DNA of 64,000 bases from Nematostella vectensis (GCF_932526225.1 NC_064035.1:21319969-21383968); one strand, 5' to 3'; shown: positions 35,485 to 48,976, counted from the stretch's first letter. Made by a program: numbers and translations. The notes: a model not told the origin generated them from the sequence alone.

Positions 35485-37510
35485 CAGGATAATATATAGA
35501 TTTAGGCACTGCCTGAAAGCGGAGCCAGCATTGAAAGAATGTTTTTTAATGAGATTAAAAAAATATGCAGTATGAAAGTACTAAACCTTGGTGTAAAAAA
35601 GTATGTCAAAGTTCAAGATGCCTTAGTTAATGAGAATGCTTTTCAAGAGTCTACTGGTCAATTCTTATTTGTTCCACTATGCATATTATTTTATCAAAAC
35701 AGCATAATAAAAATCTTTAACCTTGTGAAGAATATATCAAGGAGGTAACAGCATTTCCAAGATTTAGATGCCATACTGTAGTTTCCATGTACTGCAACTC
35801 ATTATTCAGGAGAATGTGTTGAAATTAATACATATTAGTGCACCCACCCTTTGGCCAGTTGTTTATAAAAACCCTGGATCCACCCATCTAGCTACTAAAA
35901 AAATTAATGCAATGGAGGAAAATGACAAATTACTGAAAGTTCTAAATTCCTTTTTTTTTTTAATTTCAAACCAAACCATGTTCATTGACTTATGTTTGGG
36001 GTAGAGAGAAATAAATAAACAAATAAACAGAAAGTCAATGGGGAGTTGAAAGGGAGAGATGTGACTCTATTTGAAAAAAATGTGATGCTACTTTAAGAAA
36101 AATATATGAAAAAATGCAATAATAGCTTGACTGAGCACTTTTCAAATATTTTTCCCTTTCCCTATTACCTTTAGGTTTGTTATAAAACTGTTTTGTTTAC
36201 AGATTTATTATTAAAAAAGCACAAGTTTGTTATTATCTTTATATAATTTATTAGGTAAGTACCTTGCCCTAATAAAAACCCTTTTATAGAAGTTCCATTA
36301 ATGTTCACTTATGTATCAAAGCTACATTTTGACCGGCTTTGCCCTGGCAAAGAAACAAATAATAGATGAAACAGCATTCCAAAGATAGAATGATATAGTT
36401 AGATACACTTCAGGTGCCACTTACTAGTAATACTCCATCACCAAGGAAATCCACAAATATACCTCAGTCATGCATTACATATTGGTGAACCCACGCTTTA
36501 GCATATAGTGGCCTGCTGTTTTTTTAATTTTTTTATATAGAAACCCTGCAGCTGGATCCACACATGCTAATGCTACTACAAAATTAAATGCAATGAAATG
36601 GAGGAGAAAAAAAAATGCAAATTTAAAAAAAAATCCTTGATAGTACTGATTAGTGCTAAATGAAAATGCCTAGTTTCAAACCTAACCTATTTTAATTTAT
36701 TCTGGCTGCAGAGGGGAAACAGCAAATAATTATCAATTCCATATAAAAATAATCAATAGAGAGAGAAAAAAGAAACTGGGTCTATATTTTTGATAAAAAA
36801 CTTTAACAGTAATGCAACAATTTGATTCAGCACTTTCCTAACATTTCCCCTTTCCTCATTATCTTCAGATTGATAAAAAAATGTTTTACAGATTTACGGT
36901 ATCATTGACACAAAGTATCTTGCATTAAAAACCCTGTTACACTTATACTGCTGTATCAAAGTAACAAATCCCGCCTACATTTGCCTATTCTTATGCCTTA
37001 CAGCCTTTAGCATCTATCATGACCCTCAGGTAGTCCTTGGTTGATTTTACCTAAATAAAAGTGAAAACTATTAACTTGGGTATTTGTTTTTCTTTCAAAT
37101 TAATATTTTCATCATCCCATTTATAACCTTACTAATTTTCCTTAACTATTTGAATAAAAATAAATAAACACATTAGATAGTATGCAAGATGCAGACAATA
37201 TAAGCTTGAGCAAAAAAGATATAGGTTGCCCTTTTTTTATTTTAATTTTCGATGAAAAAAATTCTCTTGTAACTGTAAAGTATTTGTGATAATGTTGAAA
37301 AAGTTGCTGTATCTTCAAAAAGACTTTATACACAGGATATAAAGACAAGAAAGGTCTTCTTTAGCAATATATGACAGGATGATTTTTGTCAGCCTTGATT
37401 AATTATCTAATTATCTAACGCTGTCAATAAGGTAAAGAGAAAACGAAGAATATCAAAGGATGTTTTGCTCAAATTGCTTGTTAGACCACGAATTCTCAGT
37501 TTTAATGCTC
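35485..37510 (+). mobile_element. M element copy 4
   Basis: Starts at the terminal TTTAGGCACTGCCTGAAAG palindrome region (about 35496) and follows the M order of motifs as far as TTAGACCACGAATTCTCAG (about 37490). It lacks the GC-rich right end. Contains two internal diverged units like the other copies. Confidence 0.7.
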
Positions 37511-37708
37511 GGTTACTGCAAGCTGAATTGCATTATACCAAGATAAATAAATATACATAACTGAATAAGACTAAAACAGTGCATTATAATAATTTATACA
37601 GCTCTCTTTCGAAACTAAGGTCTTAAATGAAAGTAATGAACTGTTCCAATCTGGAATAGTGTTGGGAAAAAATGAAAACTTGTAAACATCTGTACTCTAA
37701 ATACATAT

Positions 37709-37785
37709 GTAATATATAGATTTAAGCACTGCCTAAAAGTGGAGCCAGCATGACTTTTTTCAGCATAAACTTGTGTAGAACCCCC
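37709..37785 (+). repeat. M left-end fragment
   Basis: TTTAAGCACTGCCTAAAAGTGGAGCCAGCAT matches the M left terminus with two changes. It is followed by the sequence that received the LINE. Confidence 0.6.
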
Positions 37786-37870
37786 TTCCCTGCACTTTCA
37801 TTGTGCATCACGTTCCACCACCCACTAAAACGCTACCATATGTAAAACATATAAAGATTGCATGTTCTAT
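37786..37870. repeat. 85-bp direct repeat flanking the LINE, copy 1
   Basis: TTCCCTGCACTTTCATTGTG... to GCATGTTCTAT. The other copy is at 40938-41022, same length with about four mismatches. Interpreted as a target-site duplication of the LINE insertion. Confidence 0.75.
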
Positions 37871-40800
37871 GTAGAACCCCCCTTAATAATAATGAGTTTA
37901 ATTCAACCTTTCGCAGTATAGACTGGATTACAGGTGAGTCAGAGATATAAGTAAGCAATACAATAAAGTACAATTAATCAAATGTAATTAGCATATTTAA
38001 CAGTAACGAACTCGTTGAAACGACTCGTATTAGTAGGCCTCTGATAAAATTTAGATTTAGATCTGAGATTATAACCTGGATCATGCGTAATGCGACGCCC
38101 TTTAATGATAGGAAAAAGAGGATTCTCTGGTTTGATTCTGGAAACGAATCGCTGGCATGCGATATTTCTTCGCTCGTGCAACGTTGGAAGGTTTGCAAGC
38201 GTGAGGGAGCCCTCATAACTACTACCTGGGAAAGCGATCTTGAGCGCACGCCTCTGAACATCCTCTAGGGCGTCAGACAGATAATTTGGAAGGTTCGCAA
38301 AGGCTGCAGACGCATATTCAATGACCGATCTGATAAGTGACCGGTAGACTGTTATCAGCTCTATGGCATCCAGGCCGCATTTCTTAAGTACTCTTAGAGC
38401 ATAAAGCCTTTTGTTAGCCTTCTTAATTATGAAGTCGCAGTGCGCAACCCATGTCAAGTCACACGATATGAGAACGCCAAGCAGCTTGAACGACTGCACC
38501 CGGTCGATGGTATTGCCGCCTACGGCCATGGGCTGTCAACTGCAACTATCATAGTTTAAGAAGCTAACGGACATTTCTTTGCACTTTGATGGATTAAGGC
38601 GCATGTTATTCTTTAGGGCATATGCTTGAATGTCGTAAACAATGTGTCCTAGGAGGGATGGTGAGTTCCTAGGTATCACCTCAAGAACAGGCAAATCGTC
38701 CACTTAGCCCGCGTGGGCCTCGTCCTGACCAAGTCATTGACCATTACACAGAAGAGAATGGGCCCAAGCCTGGTACCCTGGGGGATTCCCCCGTTAAGTA
38801 GTTGCGAGGAAGATGTTTTACCATCGAAGCAAACAGACTGCGAACGCCCTTGTAGAAAGGCTGCAACCCAGCGCAAAAGTGCCGTTTCAACATAAAGTGA
38901 TCTTAACTTATCTAGTAAGATGTGATGGTCAATTAAATCGAATGCTTTTCTGAAATCCGCGAAAAAGAGTCTAACCGAGAAATTGCCGAGATCAAGGGCC
39001 TCAAGCATAAGGTGTAGAATATAAACAATAGCCTGTTCGGTAGACTTAGACGCAGCTGCAAACTGCTTACTATCTATTTTATCTAAGACAGCGGGGAGCA
39101 TTCTCGAAAGTGTTAGTCCTTCCATGATCTTGGCGACTTGTGACGTTAGGGAGATAAGTCTCACATCGTTTTCCACGGTCTTGGCATGCTTGGACATAGG
39201 GAGAGGACGTGCGATAGCAGACTCTACAGGAGATGGGAAGAAGCCATCAGTTAGTGAGCTGTTGTAAAGGTCGCATATGACCGGAGCAAGTTCGAAGGAG
39301 AAGGTCTTCAGGATGGTATTGGGAATTCCATCGGGACCGGGTGCTTTTTTTATCTTGGTGGCAGATAGGGCATACTCAACATCCGGGATGGTGGCAAGTA
39401 ACCTAGCAGGGACTTCATCGACTTGAAAGGATGCCACATCGCGAGTAGTTAGAGGGGGGAGGTTATAGGTCAGCCCGACAAAGAAGGAATTCATCCTGTT
39501 ACACAGAGACTCGAGAGGGTCGGAATCACTTGTGACAAGGAGCTGATCGTACCACTTTCCGTTACGACAGGAGCCACCAGATAAAGCTTTAACCTCCTTC
39601 CACCAACGACTGATGTTAGACTCTTTGAGGGCCTCAACCTTTCTCTCATAGAAGGTGCGCTTACAAGATTTAATTAGCCGCTGAACCTTATTACGCCACA
39701 AGTGGAAGGCTGGTGAGCCCTTGCCACCCCTGGAGAAGGCTCGTTGCCTTTTAGAAATAGCATGTTTAATCTGATGTGTATCGAGGGTTTATCCGAGGGA
39801 GATGCGTGGATAGTATTGATAGGAAAGTACTTATTGAATGCTTCCGTCAGAGTACTGTGGAAGAGCTCGAATTTCTCCTTACACGAGGTCATGAGGAATA
39901 ATTCATCACGAGTGAGCAGTTAGCCATCTCCCAAACTCCCTTATTCGGCTATCACGCATATCGCGGCGCTCGATGGTTTTCTTAGGTGGCTTTCTGCGAG
40001 GTCCTTGTCGTATTAATATACAATAGTGGTCACTGTTCCCCAATTTCGGGAGTTGGACAGGCTTCTCAGGCAGTTCGGGTTGGTAAGTAAGCCACCAGTC
40101 CAATATACCAGTGTCTCTAGTCAGTACATCAACAATTTGACTCAGACCGCAAGAGCGCTTAAACACGGACTGCGAGATCTTGGTGGAGGTGGGGTTAAAA
40201 TCACCCACGACCCACACCAGGCAGTCGGGATGTTTAGACATATAAGGGTCCACTACACTTTGTATGTGCTCGTAAAACTTGGTGTTATCATCAGTGGACG
40301 CTCGAGGTGGATGGTAGATGACTCCAAGCAAGATGCTTGAGACGTCAAGTTCGTCAATTTTGGGTGAAATAGATCGAGCGTTGCATACAAGCAGCGTAGG
40401 GATAGCAATTCCCTTTCCCGTGTAAGCGGCATTTAAGGCTGGACTTCTATCAGGAGCACCAATAGGAGAGGGGACACTCAATACAACTTCCTCTGTCAGG
40501 GGCCCTGTGGCCACAGGGGTACCAGAACCAATATGGCTGCGACAGCGACCGGCTCGTTTTGATCGAAAACCTTTCCTGATACCCATATCGTGAAGGGTCT
40601 CCCATAAATCCTCAGGAACGCGCACCTTTGGTTGTGTTTTGCCGATTGGCTTGAGAACGGCACTGCTGTATGTCACTCTGGACGAGGTAGCATCGTTTCG
40701 AGTTTCAAGATGGCGACCGGATATACATGAAAGGTCAACGAGAAGAGGCCAACGGCCACAGGTCAGCCATAAGTTGGCTAGGTCGACTATAAGGTATACC

Positions 40801-40937
40801 ATTAGGCCCCACGGCCTCTTATGTAGTGATGGAGGCAACATAAGGGTCGCTTCAATAGAGAACGACACGGAACACAAACGAATTTTACGGAGACGTTTTA
40901 ACCGAGGCAGCCAATATGGCGCTGCTGACCATATTGC
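37871..40937 (-). mobile_element. CR1/Jockey-group LINE, defective
   Basis: The element reads on the minus strand, 5' end near 40937 and 3' end near 37880 with a short (ATT)n-like tail (AATAATAATGAG on the plus strand). It holds one damaged endonuclease-RT frame and lacks a separate first ORF. Flanking 85-bp repeats mark the insertion. Confidence 0.8.
37978..40877 (-). pseudogene. LINE endonuclease / reverse transcriptase, broken
   Basis: N-terminal block 40877-39906: PTLLVCNARSISPKIDELD is the start of an AP-type endonuclease, but it jumps at about 40342 into LLGVIYHPPRAS, skipping roughly 90 residues with the ETW-type catalytic segment. The later blocks VGDFN and SDHYCI are present. Frame changes near 39900 and 39690 lead into the RT (39701-38676): KKAPGPDGIP, ADFRKAFDLIDHH (catalytic Asp) and GGIPQGTRLGP. 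At the YxDD box (38695-38706) only VDD remains, in another frame and right after TAA, consistent with a small deletion that removed the Tyr. The C-terminal part (38529-37978, YASAAFANLPNYLSDALE...) is intact. Such proteins nick DNA and reverse-transcribe their RNA on the nick; this copy cannot. Confidence 0.85.
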
Positions 40938-41022
40938 TTCCCTGCACTTTCATTGTGCATCATGTTCCACCACCCACAAAAACGGCACCATATGTAAAAC
41001 ATATAAAGATTGCATGTTCTAT
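40938..41022. repeat. 85-bp direct repeat flanking the LINE, copy 2
   Basis: Matches 37786-37870 with about four substitutions (CATCATG for CATCACG; three changes around AAAACGGCACC). Confidence 0.75.
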
Positions 41023-41248
41023 AAATACTGCAATTATTAATAAGGTACTTGCACCGGCAAAAAATGATGGCGTGCAATTAAAAAAATCCTACTCACATGA
41101 TTTTGGATAACCATCTATTTTTCATATCTGCTATGAATTTTCTTTACATCAAAAATTTCTCACTCTAGAAGCAAGTAAAATATAAAGCTATTTTTGTGGA
41201 TGTGAATCCACACACACATCTGTCAACACTTAGATAAGGTCATGCTTG

Positions 41249-41372
41249 TAATACAGGAGAATACAGGGAAATACAAGGAAATACAGGATAATACAGGGAA
41301 ATACAGAGAAATACAGGAGAAAACATGGTAAACCTGGGAAATATAGGGAAATACAGGAAAATAAAGGAGAAG
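41249..41372. repeat. ~11-bp degenerate minisatellite
   Basis: About eleven units of (G)GGAAATACAG with variants AGGAGAATACAG and AGGATAATACAG. Noncoding. Confidence 0.85.
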
Positions 41373-44300
41373 ATATGAAAATTATTTAGAATACTATGAT
41401 ATAATACCATTATGATACACTATAATATGGTAACATGAAGTAGTCACCAAAAATACTCTGAAGATGATGCTAGCTTGTAGTTTTGCTGGAGTTTTAGTGG
41501 AATTTTGTGCAAAATGCATGCTTATTCGGCAAAATAATTGAATTATGAGGATTCGAACTATATTCTTCGTTGTATATCTACAGGATAAATAAAGTATTTG
41601 AGCCAAAATTTGCAGTTACTGCTAGGGGCATAGAGGTAAACAAGTAAAGAGTTTTGAAACCCTGTTTCGTTGAGCGATTATAATTTTTTTGGCAGATTTA
41701 TAATATTGTTTTCTATACAGGAAAGGTCAAACACATTTTGCTCCAAGAAGAAAAATGGCGATAAAACTTGCCATGTGTTTAGTAGAGCTAATAAGAAAGA
41801 GACAAGCGGGAGTTTTTTTCCAAAATTCAACAATACAAATGCATGATGTTTTCTGGTATTTTGATTTTTTTTAATTGCTCTATTTCCCCCGCAAAAAAAT
41901 TGTTTAAAAAAATCCCGCTAGATTCTTTGCTTCATCATAGTAATCGGATATTGCTAAAAAAATTATTTTTTTATCAAAAGCGTAGGTAAAAACGCAAATA
42001 TAGTGACACACGGACAAGACACACGCTATTTAATTTAATTAACACCTTCAGCTGTCAATCTCATCAACAACCTTTTTCCAAACAGCCCAAAATACCCCAA
42101 AATAGCCGGTGCTAGTACCTTAAAAGTGTCCTTTCAATCCTCCTAGGGAATACCTAGAACAAATATGTTTTTTGTTATAGGTAAAAAAAAGTATTTATTG
42201 ACATTACTAAGGATATCATTAACTAAACTATACTTGATAGACAACTGATACAGCAAAATTAGCCAAATAAATTTATGCTTTGATTAACAGGGAAGGCTTT
42301 CAGGTGAGAAGGGAGGTCATATTTATTTTAAAATGAGGATCAATTAAAGCTCCTCACAAAAAAACTGTGTGCTATTTTATTCTCTTCAAAATTAAAAACA
42401 ATAAACAAATACATATCAAATTCCTATACATTAAGTATATCAGCAAATCACACTACCATAGTGGATTTGAGGTAAAAGTACTCATTCCCTGCCTGTACTG
42501 TCCCAATGCCTTTTACTTGTTTAAATTACTTTACTTAACTTGCAAAGATAGGGCTTTATCATTTTCTTATTCTTGTGTAAGTTTTAAAGTAATCAATTCG
42601 AATATTAGAAAAATATCTTTATTAACCTTCTCTATTGTGCTTTAGAATGTAACTTTGCTAAGGGTGGATTAAAAGCACTCCAACATATTATTCTTCTGAG
42701 TACATTATTTTATTATACAGTTAAGAACCACATATAAGAAGCTAGAATAAACCTGTTAACCTAAAATTATCAAATTAGAACCCTTTTTATAAAGCATCTA
42801 TTTAGCCTTTATTTGAAATAGGTTGAAATAGGAAAATTGATTCTAAATAGTTTTAAATATGATCTTAAGGGATCATATAGGAGACCTGTTTTTGTTTTTG
42901 TATGATTAACTTACTACCTCAATTACTTTACCATGAGTCATTGTAATAGCAAGAGACTATTTATACTAGTCTAAAAACCACACATTATACAAGAACCTGT
43001 CAGGCTAACTTGGAAAAAAACTAGGTTTTTTGCTTTAATAACTCTGGTTCATTTTTTTAGAACAATTTTTCCATTAAAATATTATCTTACTTTTTGTTAC
43101 TTTATATGTGTTTATTTTTGATAACCTATATTAAATACCAATGCCTTATATGTACATCCTGCCCTGGGTCATGCCTCTTAGCCAGCAGCTTGTCTCAGCT
43201 TGATTTCAGAATCTCTGGCTGAGATTAACCTGAAGAAGTTTGGAGAAAAGCATTAAAGAAAAAACTGGTAATTTCCTTATGATATAAATATTATACCACA
43301 AAAACCTAATTCATAAAACCTAAAACTAAAAATAGGATACAAATATTATACCACAAAAACCTAATTCATAAAACCTAAAACTAAAAATATTCCCAACTAA
43401 AATTTTCTAAAATGATACCCATTACAGAAAATGAACATATGAACTTTGCTGTCTCATAAAGCTCTATGATCTGATGAGTCAGAGGTTGAAAGAGCTTTTA
43501 TAGGAGAAGCTGCAGAGGGGAAAAACCATTGCTTTTGAGCAAATTGCTCCTCTGCAAAAAAAAGCTGTCTTTGGCTTTCTATGAAACTATGAAATTTTAC
43601 TTTTGGACCACATTATATTGTGACATGAGAAAAAAAAAATTTTTTAAGGTTTGTAAGAAAACATTGAGGTACCCAGGGTTATTGAAAATATTGTAGGTGA
43701 TATAAAAACAAGGCATATTTTTTAGGTAATAACAGATCCTCAAGGTCCTAATATGTATGTGCACCCTTTTTTAAAACTAAAAGAGAATTCTAGAATAGTT
43801 GATTTAAATTTCAAGTGTTTATCAAATATATGTTGTTTTTCACAAATTTCTAATACTTAGGGTTTTAGGAGACCAGCTCTCAATTTCTTTAAGGTTTTAG
43901 GAAACCAGTTCTATATTTCTTTCTTCAAAGAATGCTGGAGTTTACCCAAGTAATTCATTTAAGCCTGAAATCGGATGACATACAGCAAATATGTGTAAAA
44001 AAACCAGACAGCCAATGCGGATGAATACAGAGAATGTATGAACATTCTCACAAAAATTAGGTTTATGATGAGGTCCGAAATCTTGTGACAGAGTTGACAG
44101 CTCTGGTAACTTATACTCAATTCATTCATGAATAGTAGTTATAATTTCCCTGCAATAGATGGTGAATGGCAGATTTAGAAATCGAATTTGATAAATACAG
44201 CCTAGAATATTTATTCGCTGAGGTAAGAAAGTTACTTAAATAAATTAAATTCAACAATGAAAAAGGTGTTCAAAATTTGAAAACAAAACAACTCCGAAAG

Positions 44301-44429
44301 ATCGTTCCGCTAAGTACTTCAATAGAATACGCTAACTAACCTACGTCTGCCAGTGCAAGAACAAATACATAGGAGCACTTGTCGGAGAAGGTGTCCATAA
44401 AATTAGCTTGTTTTTTCTTTCTTCGTCTT
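41373..44429. other. AT-rich sequence, no gene seen
   Basis: Long AT-rich stretch without a convincing exon (frames 41394-41606 and 42367-42645 look random). A perfect direct duplication of about 55 bp (CCACAAAAACCTAATTCATA...) lies at about 43283-43392. This stretch would be inside the proposed E2F-like intron. Confidence 0.4.
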
Positions 44430-45088
44430 GTGGCTTACTCTGACATTTCAGTTGACCTTGACTCGAGCACAAGACTTGACTCTTCAAAACTTTCAACCAT
44501 GCTTTTACACAGTCTTTTGCACATAATTAGACAAGTTCATATCTGTGGTTAGCATTCCCACGAATGATTTTTTCAAGCACTTCTTTTTCGACAATTCTTG
44601 GCTTTTCTGCAGTCAGTTTTCGTGTGTTTTTGAGAGGGGCAGAAATACGCATCCGCCATATTGTTTTGCGCGCTCTGGAGGCCTGTGCCGAGGCAGATCG
44701 CGGCTGGCTGGCTGGATGGATGGCAGCTTGTGACAATGACGTCATTGACCACAAAAACTGAGTCGCCTAGTTATAGACCATTTCTATACCTATGAGGCTC
44801 CGCGCTGGCTCCGCTATAAAGACAAGAAAGGTCAATAGCAGGTTAGCAGCAACATATGACAGGATGATATTTGATATTTTGATATGTTGATGATATTTTG
44901 TCAGCCTTAACTGCATATCTCATATCTCAACGCTGTCAACAGTATAGAGAGAACTAGTAATACCAAAGGATGTGTTATACTCAATTGTTTGTTAGACCAC
45001 GAATTCTCATTTTCAGTTTTTACGAAATTAACATTTTCATCTCGATTTTCAGTGGAATAAAAACCATTCAAATGCACGCCAAAATTAT
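44430..45088 (+). mobile_element. M right-end module and N flank
   Basis: 44430-44815 is the forward counterpart of 32520-32745 and ends GCGCTGGCTCCGCTATAAAG. It includes a CRE-like TGACGTCA (44738-44745) and a short CTGG tract. 44816-45088 matches the right part of M copies 3 and 4 and ends AAAATTATA, where M copy 2 is inserted. The matching far side resumes at about 47975 (CGGATTTCAAGAAGATGGTATTTTAGCC). M copy 3 shows the uninserted form at about 28965-29000. Confidence 0.6.
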
Positions 45089-47960
45089 AGCGGAGCCAGC
45101 GCGGCCGTAGGCCGCGCGGAGCTCCATAGGTATAGAAATATGATATAACTATGCGACTTGGTTTTGTGGTCATTGCGCGGGTACCCTGTGGTGTCACTCG
45201 CCAGCCAGCCAGCCAGCCAGCCAGTCAGCCAGCCAGTCAGCCGCGCAACTCCCAGGCCTCACTCGGCCCCGTAATGGCGGCTAAATTTCAAGCACAGAGC
45301 AAGGGAAAAGTTCTTGTCATGCGTTGATTATTTCTTTTTGCCTCAAATTTTGTGACTTAAGGATAAAGTCAACTAGAGGAGATCTACTAACATTCATTCA
45401 CGCCAAGATTTATGTAAGGATATGTCTGGTTTTTGCTAGTAAATTTAAGTAAGTAATAGTTCACATTTAAAAGCGAACAAAACCACAAGAAAGCGACAAA
45501 ATGCAAGGTGAGTTTCAGACGACGATTTCTTTTGTCTATTGAGGATATGACAGTTATTGGGCTTTTTGTTGTCCTTTTTGTTTGCTTTGAGAATGAGCAT
45601 AACCCTCTTGTTTTGACATTCTTTGTTCTATTGTTATTGTTGATTCTGTTGAAATATTTCATAAAGGCTAACCAATATCGTGTTGCATTTGTCATATACT
45701 GGTAAAGAAGACCGTTCTTGTCTTTATATCCTGTGCTCTTAGTCCTATGAAGATACATATCCTTAGAAGATACAGCAACTTTTTCAACTTACAAGAGAAA
45801 TTTTCCTTACCGAGGATAAAAACAAAACAAAATTCAACCCCTGTTGCCAATATGTATTGTTATAGTTAGCATCTTACATCTCATGTGTTTATTATTATTT
45901 TTTCAAATATTTGTGGAAATTATTCAGATTATAAATGTCTTGATGAAAAGATTGTTTTGAAAGAAATGTTACTCTTTTATGAACCAGGGACTACCTGAGG
46001 GCCAAAATGAATGCTAAAGACTGGAAGACATGAGAATTGAAAACCAAGTCTTGAAAGACATGTCTCAAAGCCAGTAGGGAGTTCTTATTCACTAGTCATT
46101 TGATACCCCCACACACATGGTCCCAGGACAGGGTGGGGGGTTAGACTTTAATAAAAGCCTGTTTCAAAGTTAAGAGTCAAAAACAGTCAATACCACCACC
46201 CCTCTTGATATATTCTGGTTAAAAAGTAATCTAAAACCCCACATTAACCCCTGACTTCCCCAGGACCATAAGGAGGGGGCTCAAATGACTAGGCCATTAC
46301 TATGTGATTCAGCAGTACACACTCAATAAGTTTTTTTAGAACAAGATACTTATATTATATAAAACTAAAAACATAATTTTGCTTTTTAAATAATAAATCT
46401 GTAACGAAAACAGTTTTCTCTCAACCTAACGATAATGGGAAAGGTGATATTTTAGGAAAGGACTGAATATTTTCACATTATTGTTATTATATTTTCTTTT
46501 CAAACAATTAAAAAAGAGTTATATTTCTTCCTTTCCTTCTCCCTGTTGACTATTTTTATGCAATTGATGCTCTTTGCTATTTCCCCTCTACACCAAAAAT
46601 AAATTAATAAACAGATTTGATTTTTAAATTAGAAATTTTGATTTAGTACTTTCACTTATATCTTCTTTTTAGGATTTCCTTTCCTTTTCCATTACATTTA
46701 TTTTAAAGGTTTAGATTTATTTCATTGGAATGGTTGGATCCAGGGTTTCTAAAAAACACCAAAATATAATACATTACTGGATGTATATTTGTAGATATTA
46801 ATTCCCATGGGGATGGAAAATCACCACTTATGGTACATTAAAACTTCAGTATCTAAAATTGTGTATGACACTATATTCCATCTTTGAAATCCTGTTTCAT
46901 CCATTGTTCTTCGCAAGGACAAAGCTTGTCAGAATGTAGCTTTACAAATGTACATTAATGGAACTTTTATTAAGGGGCAGGGTTTTTTTAGGGCAAGATA
47001 CTCAAACTTTATAACACTAGCAACAACCTTGTTCTTTTTCAATAATAGAATTCTGTTCACATAGCTTGGATAGCATAGACATGGCCTCTTTAGAGGCCTG
47101 TGGTGGTGAAAGGGTTAAGATAATGGGAAAGGGGAAATGTCAAGAAATGCTCAATCAAATTATTTTCATTACTGTTAATTTTTTTTTCAACAAACCTTTC
47201 AAGTTGAGTCAATTCCCTTTATATCTCCTCCCCCATCGGCTATTTTTTTAGTCAATTGATATTCTTTCCTTCCTCTCTACCCCAAACATAGATCAATGAA
47301 AGGGTTTGGTTTGAAATTAGAAGTTAGCATTTTAGCACTGTCAGTGATGCCTTAGATGTTTTTTTAGGATTTGCTTCCAAAATAAATCTGTTTTTTCTTC
47401 ATTGCATTCATTTTGAAGTAGGCCACCAACAACAAGGCCACTATATGGTAAATGGTGGGTGCACCAATATGCATGAAAGGAGATATATTTTTGGATTTTA
47501 ATTTCCAGACATTTTTCTGAATATTCGGTCCAATGAAGGAGAGAATCGCCACTAAATCCATACATAAAAATTACAGTATGGCATCTAAACAGTCTAAATA
47601 TATTATTTCAAATCTGTGGAATGCTGTTACATCCATGACCTATTCTGCACAAGGGCAAAGCTTTTCGGAGTATTGTTTTGATTAAAAAAATAAATATTTA
47701 TAAACTTCTATGATGGGACATAAGAATTTACCATTAGACTCTTGACAACTTTGACAGCCATATTCACACCAGGAATTGTGTTTGTTAACTTTAATGTAGT
47801 GTATAATTTAAATTATTGAATAAGGCCTGGATCCATTTGGTTGGTACAATAAATAAATCTCAGTAAAGAGCAGGATCCTAGATCCCCCAAAAATACCTCA
47901 ATCAGTCAACACAGAAGGTGTTCAATGCTGGCTCCGCTTTTAGGCAGTGCCTAAATTTAT
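45089..47960 (-). mobile_element. M element copy 2, complete, reverse orientation
   Basis: The best reference copy of M, about 2.87 kb. Reading on the minus strand: the left end at 47960 has TTTAGGCACTGCCTAAA and AGCGGAGCCAGC. The right end at 45089 has the GC hairpin (GCGCGGCC, loop TAC, GGCCGCGC on that strand) and GCTGGCTCCGCT. A 12-bp sub-terminal inverted repeat AGCGGAGCCAGC/GCTGGCTCCGCT is thus at both ends. It contains the (CCAG)n tract at 45197-45245. It is inserted in another M/N element, and a possible short duplication around ATTAT at the borders is not certain. No transposase. The class (TIR element or Helitron-like) is unresolved. Confidence 0.8.
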
Positions 47961-48804
47961 ATATTATGCCAATATCGGATTTCAAGAAGATGGTATTTTA
48001 GCCAATCAAAACAAGGATAGATGACATTGATATGGCATCTTGACGTCAAACATAGCTGGTACGGTGCTTTAGTTTAGTGCGCCGACAAAAGCGTGGGTAC
48101 ATGCTCAAAATTGTGTTGCCGAAGTTTCCACCAAAACATTTTTTGTTTAGTAGGACCTAATAAACATGTCTAAACTGGAGGCTTGCTTTAGGCAAAGAAT
48201 TCCCACGGGAATACATTTGCTCCAAGACTAAATATTTGTTTGTAAATTTTTGCAGATCTTAGTAGATTCCGTGTGAAATTACTACATAATTAAAAAATAA
48301 GTTTAATTTCTTATAACAAATACTTGAAGACGCAATTCTTTGATATTTCCTTTGCCACCAATAAAGAACATGTAAAGGATAGAAAACTCACCTTAAATGC
48401 CGTTTGCCGATTAATGTGCTTTCCTTCAATTAATTAGTTAAGTTTGCGGTGAGGGAAGTCGTCCATATTTGAACCATTCGTTTTGCTATATCATGGAAAG
48501 CTCGAAGCAGATTCACACTTGACTATGTATAAAATTATTTTAAATTTCCTTCTTCTACCAATCTTCAAAGATGGCAAATGTATAATTCCTAATTTTGTGG
48601 GTAATCTGAAGCATATAGAGATGAGAGAGACGAAAGAACTTGATTACGTTAATAATAAACTGTTGAGACTATTGCTTTCCTTTCGCGCTCTCGGGTAACG
48701 CTTGCGCACACAAAACGCCATCCTGCAAAGCAAATTACCATTGTTGCATTGTTGTCTTTCTCGGTTTCTTCAAAGCTATTGATGTACCTGTTTATAATCC
48801 ACAG
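47961..48804. other. N repeat flank and unassigned sequence before an exon
   Basis: The first ~120 bp continue the repeat into which M copy 2 inserted (also at 28985-29060). The rest shows no gene. The last 60 bp (T-rich, ending CTGTTTATAATCCACAG) form a plausible 3' splice site for the exon at 48805. Confidence 0.45.
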
Positions 48805-48976
48805 CGTAGTGCGAGATGATAGTGAATATGATAAGCAGCAACTTGACCGTTGTAAACGCGAACTGGAAGGTCTTGGGGCCGAGGAGATGAAACTCGACCA
48901 AAGATTACTTGAGGCGAAGACTACCCTACACAGCGCGACCCACGATTCGGAAATGAGCAAATATCCCTTTTTCAAT
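48805..48976 (+). CDS. E2F-like factor, coiled-coil / marked-box exon
   Basis: After a CCACAG acceptor the frame reads VVRDDSEYDKQQLDRCKRELEG, then LGAEEMKLDQRLLEAKTTLH and SATHDSEMSKYPFFN. This resembles the E2F dimerization region, where a heptad coiled coil with an (E)EExKLDxL core is followed by LT-ED-(D/E)NxxYAYVT. Charged heptads fit a dimerization helix. The acceptor supplies one base, complementing the phase-2 donor at 23624. At the 3' end AAT|GTATTA at 48977 is a codon-boundary (phase 0) but weak donor; otherwise the frame stops at 48994. The next candidate exon (50525) has a phase-0 acceptor. The apparent ATG at 48749 lies in the intron. Divergence from textbook E2F is considerable, so the assignment is motif-based. 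Confidence 0.6.
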
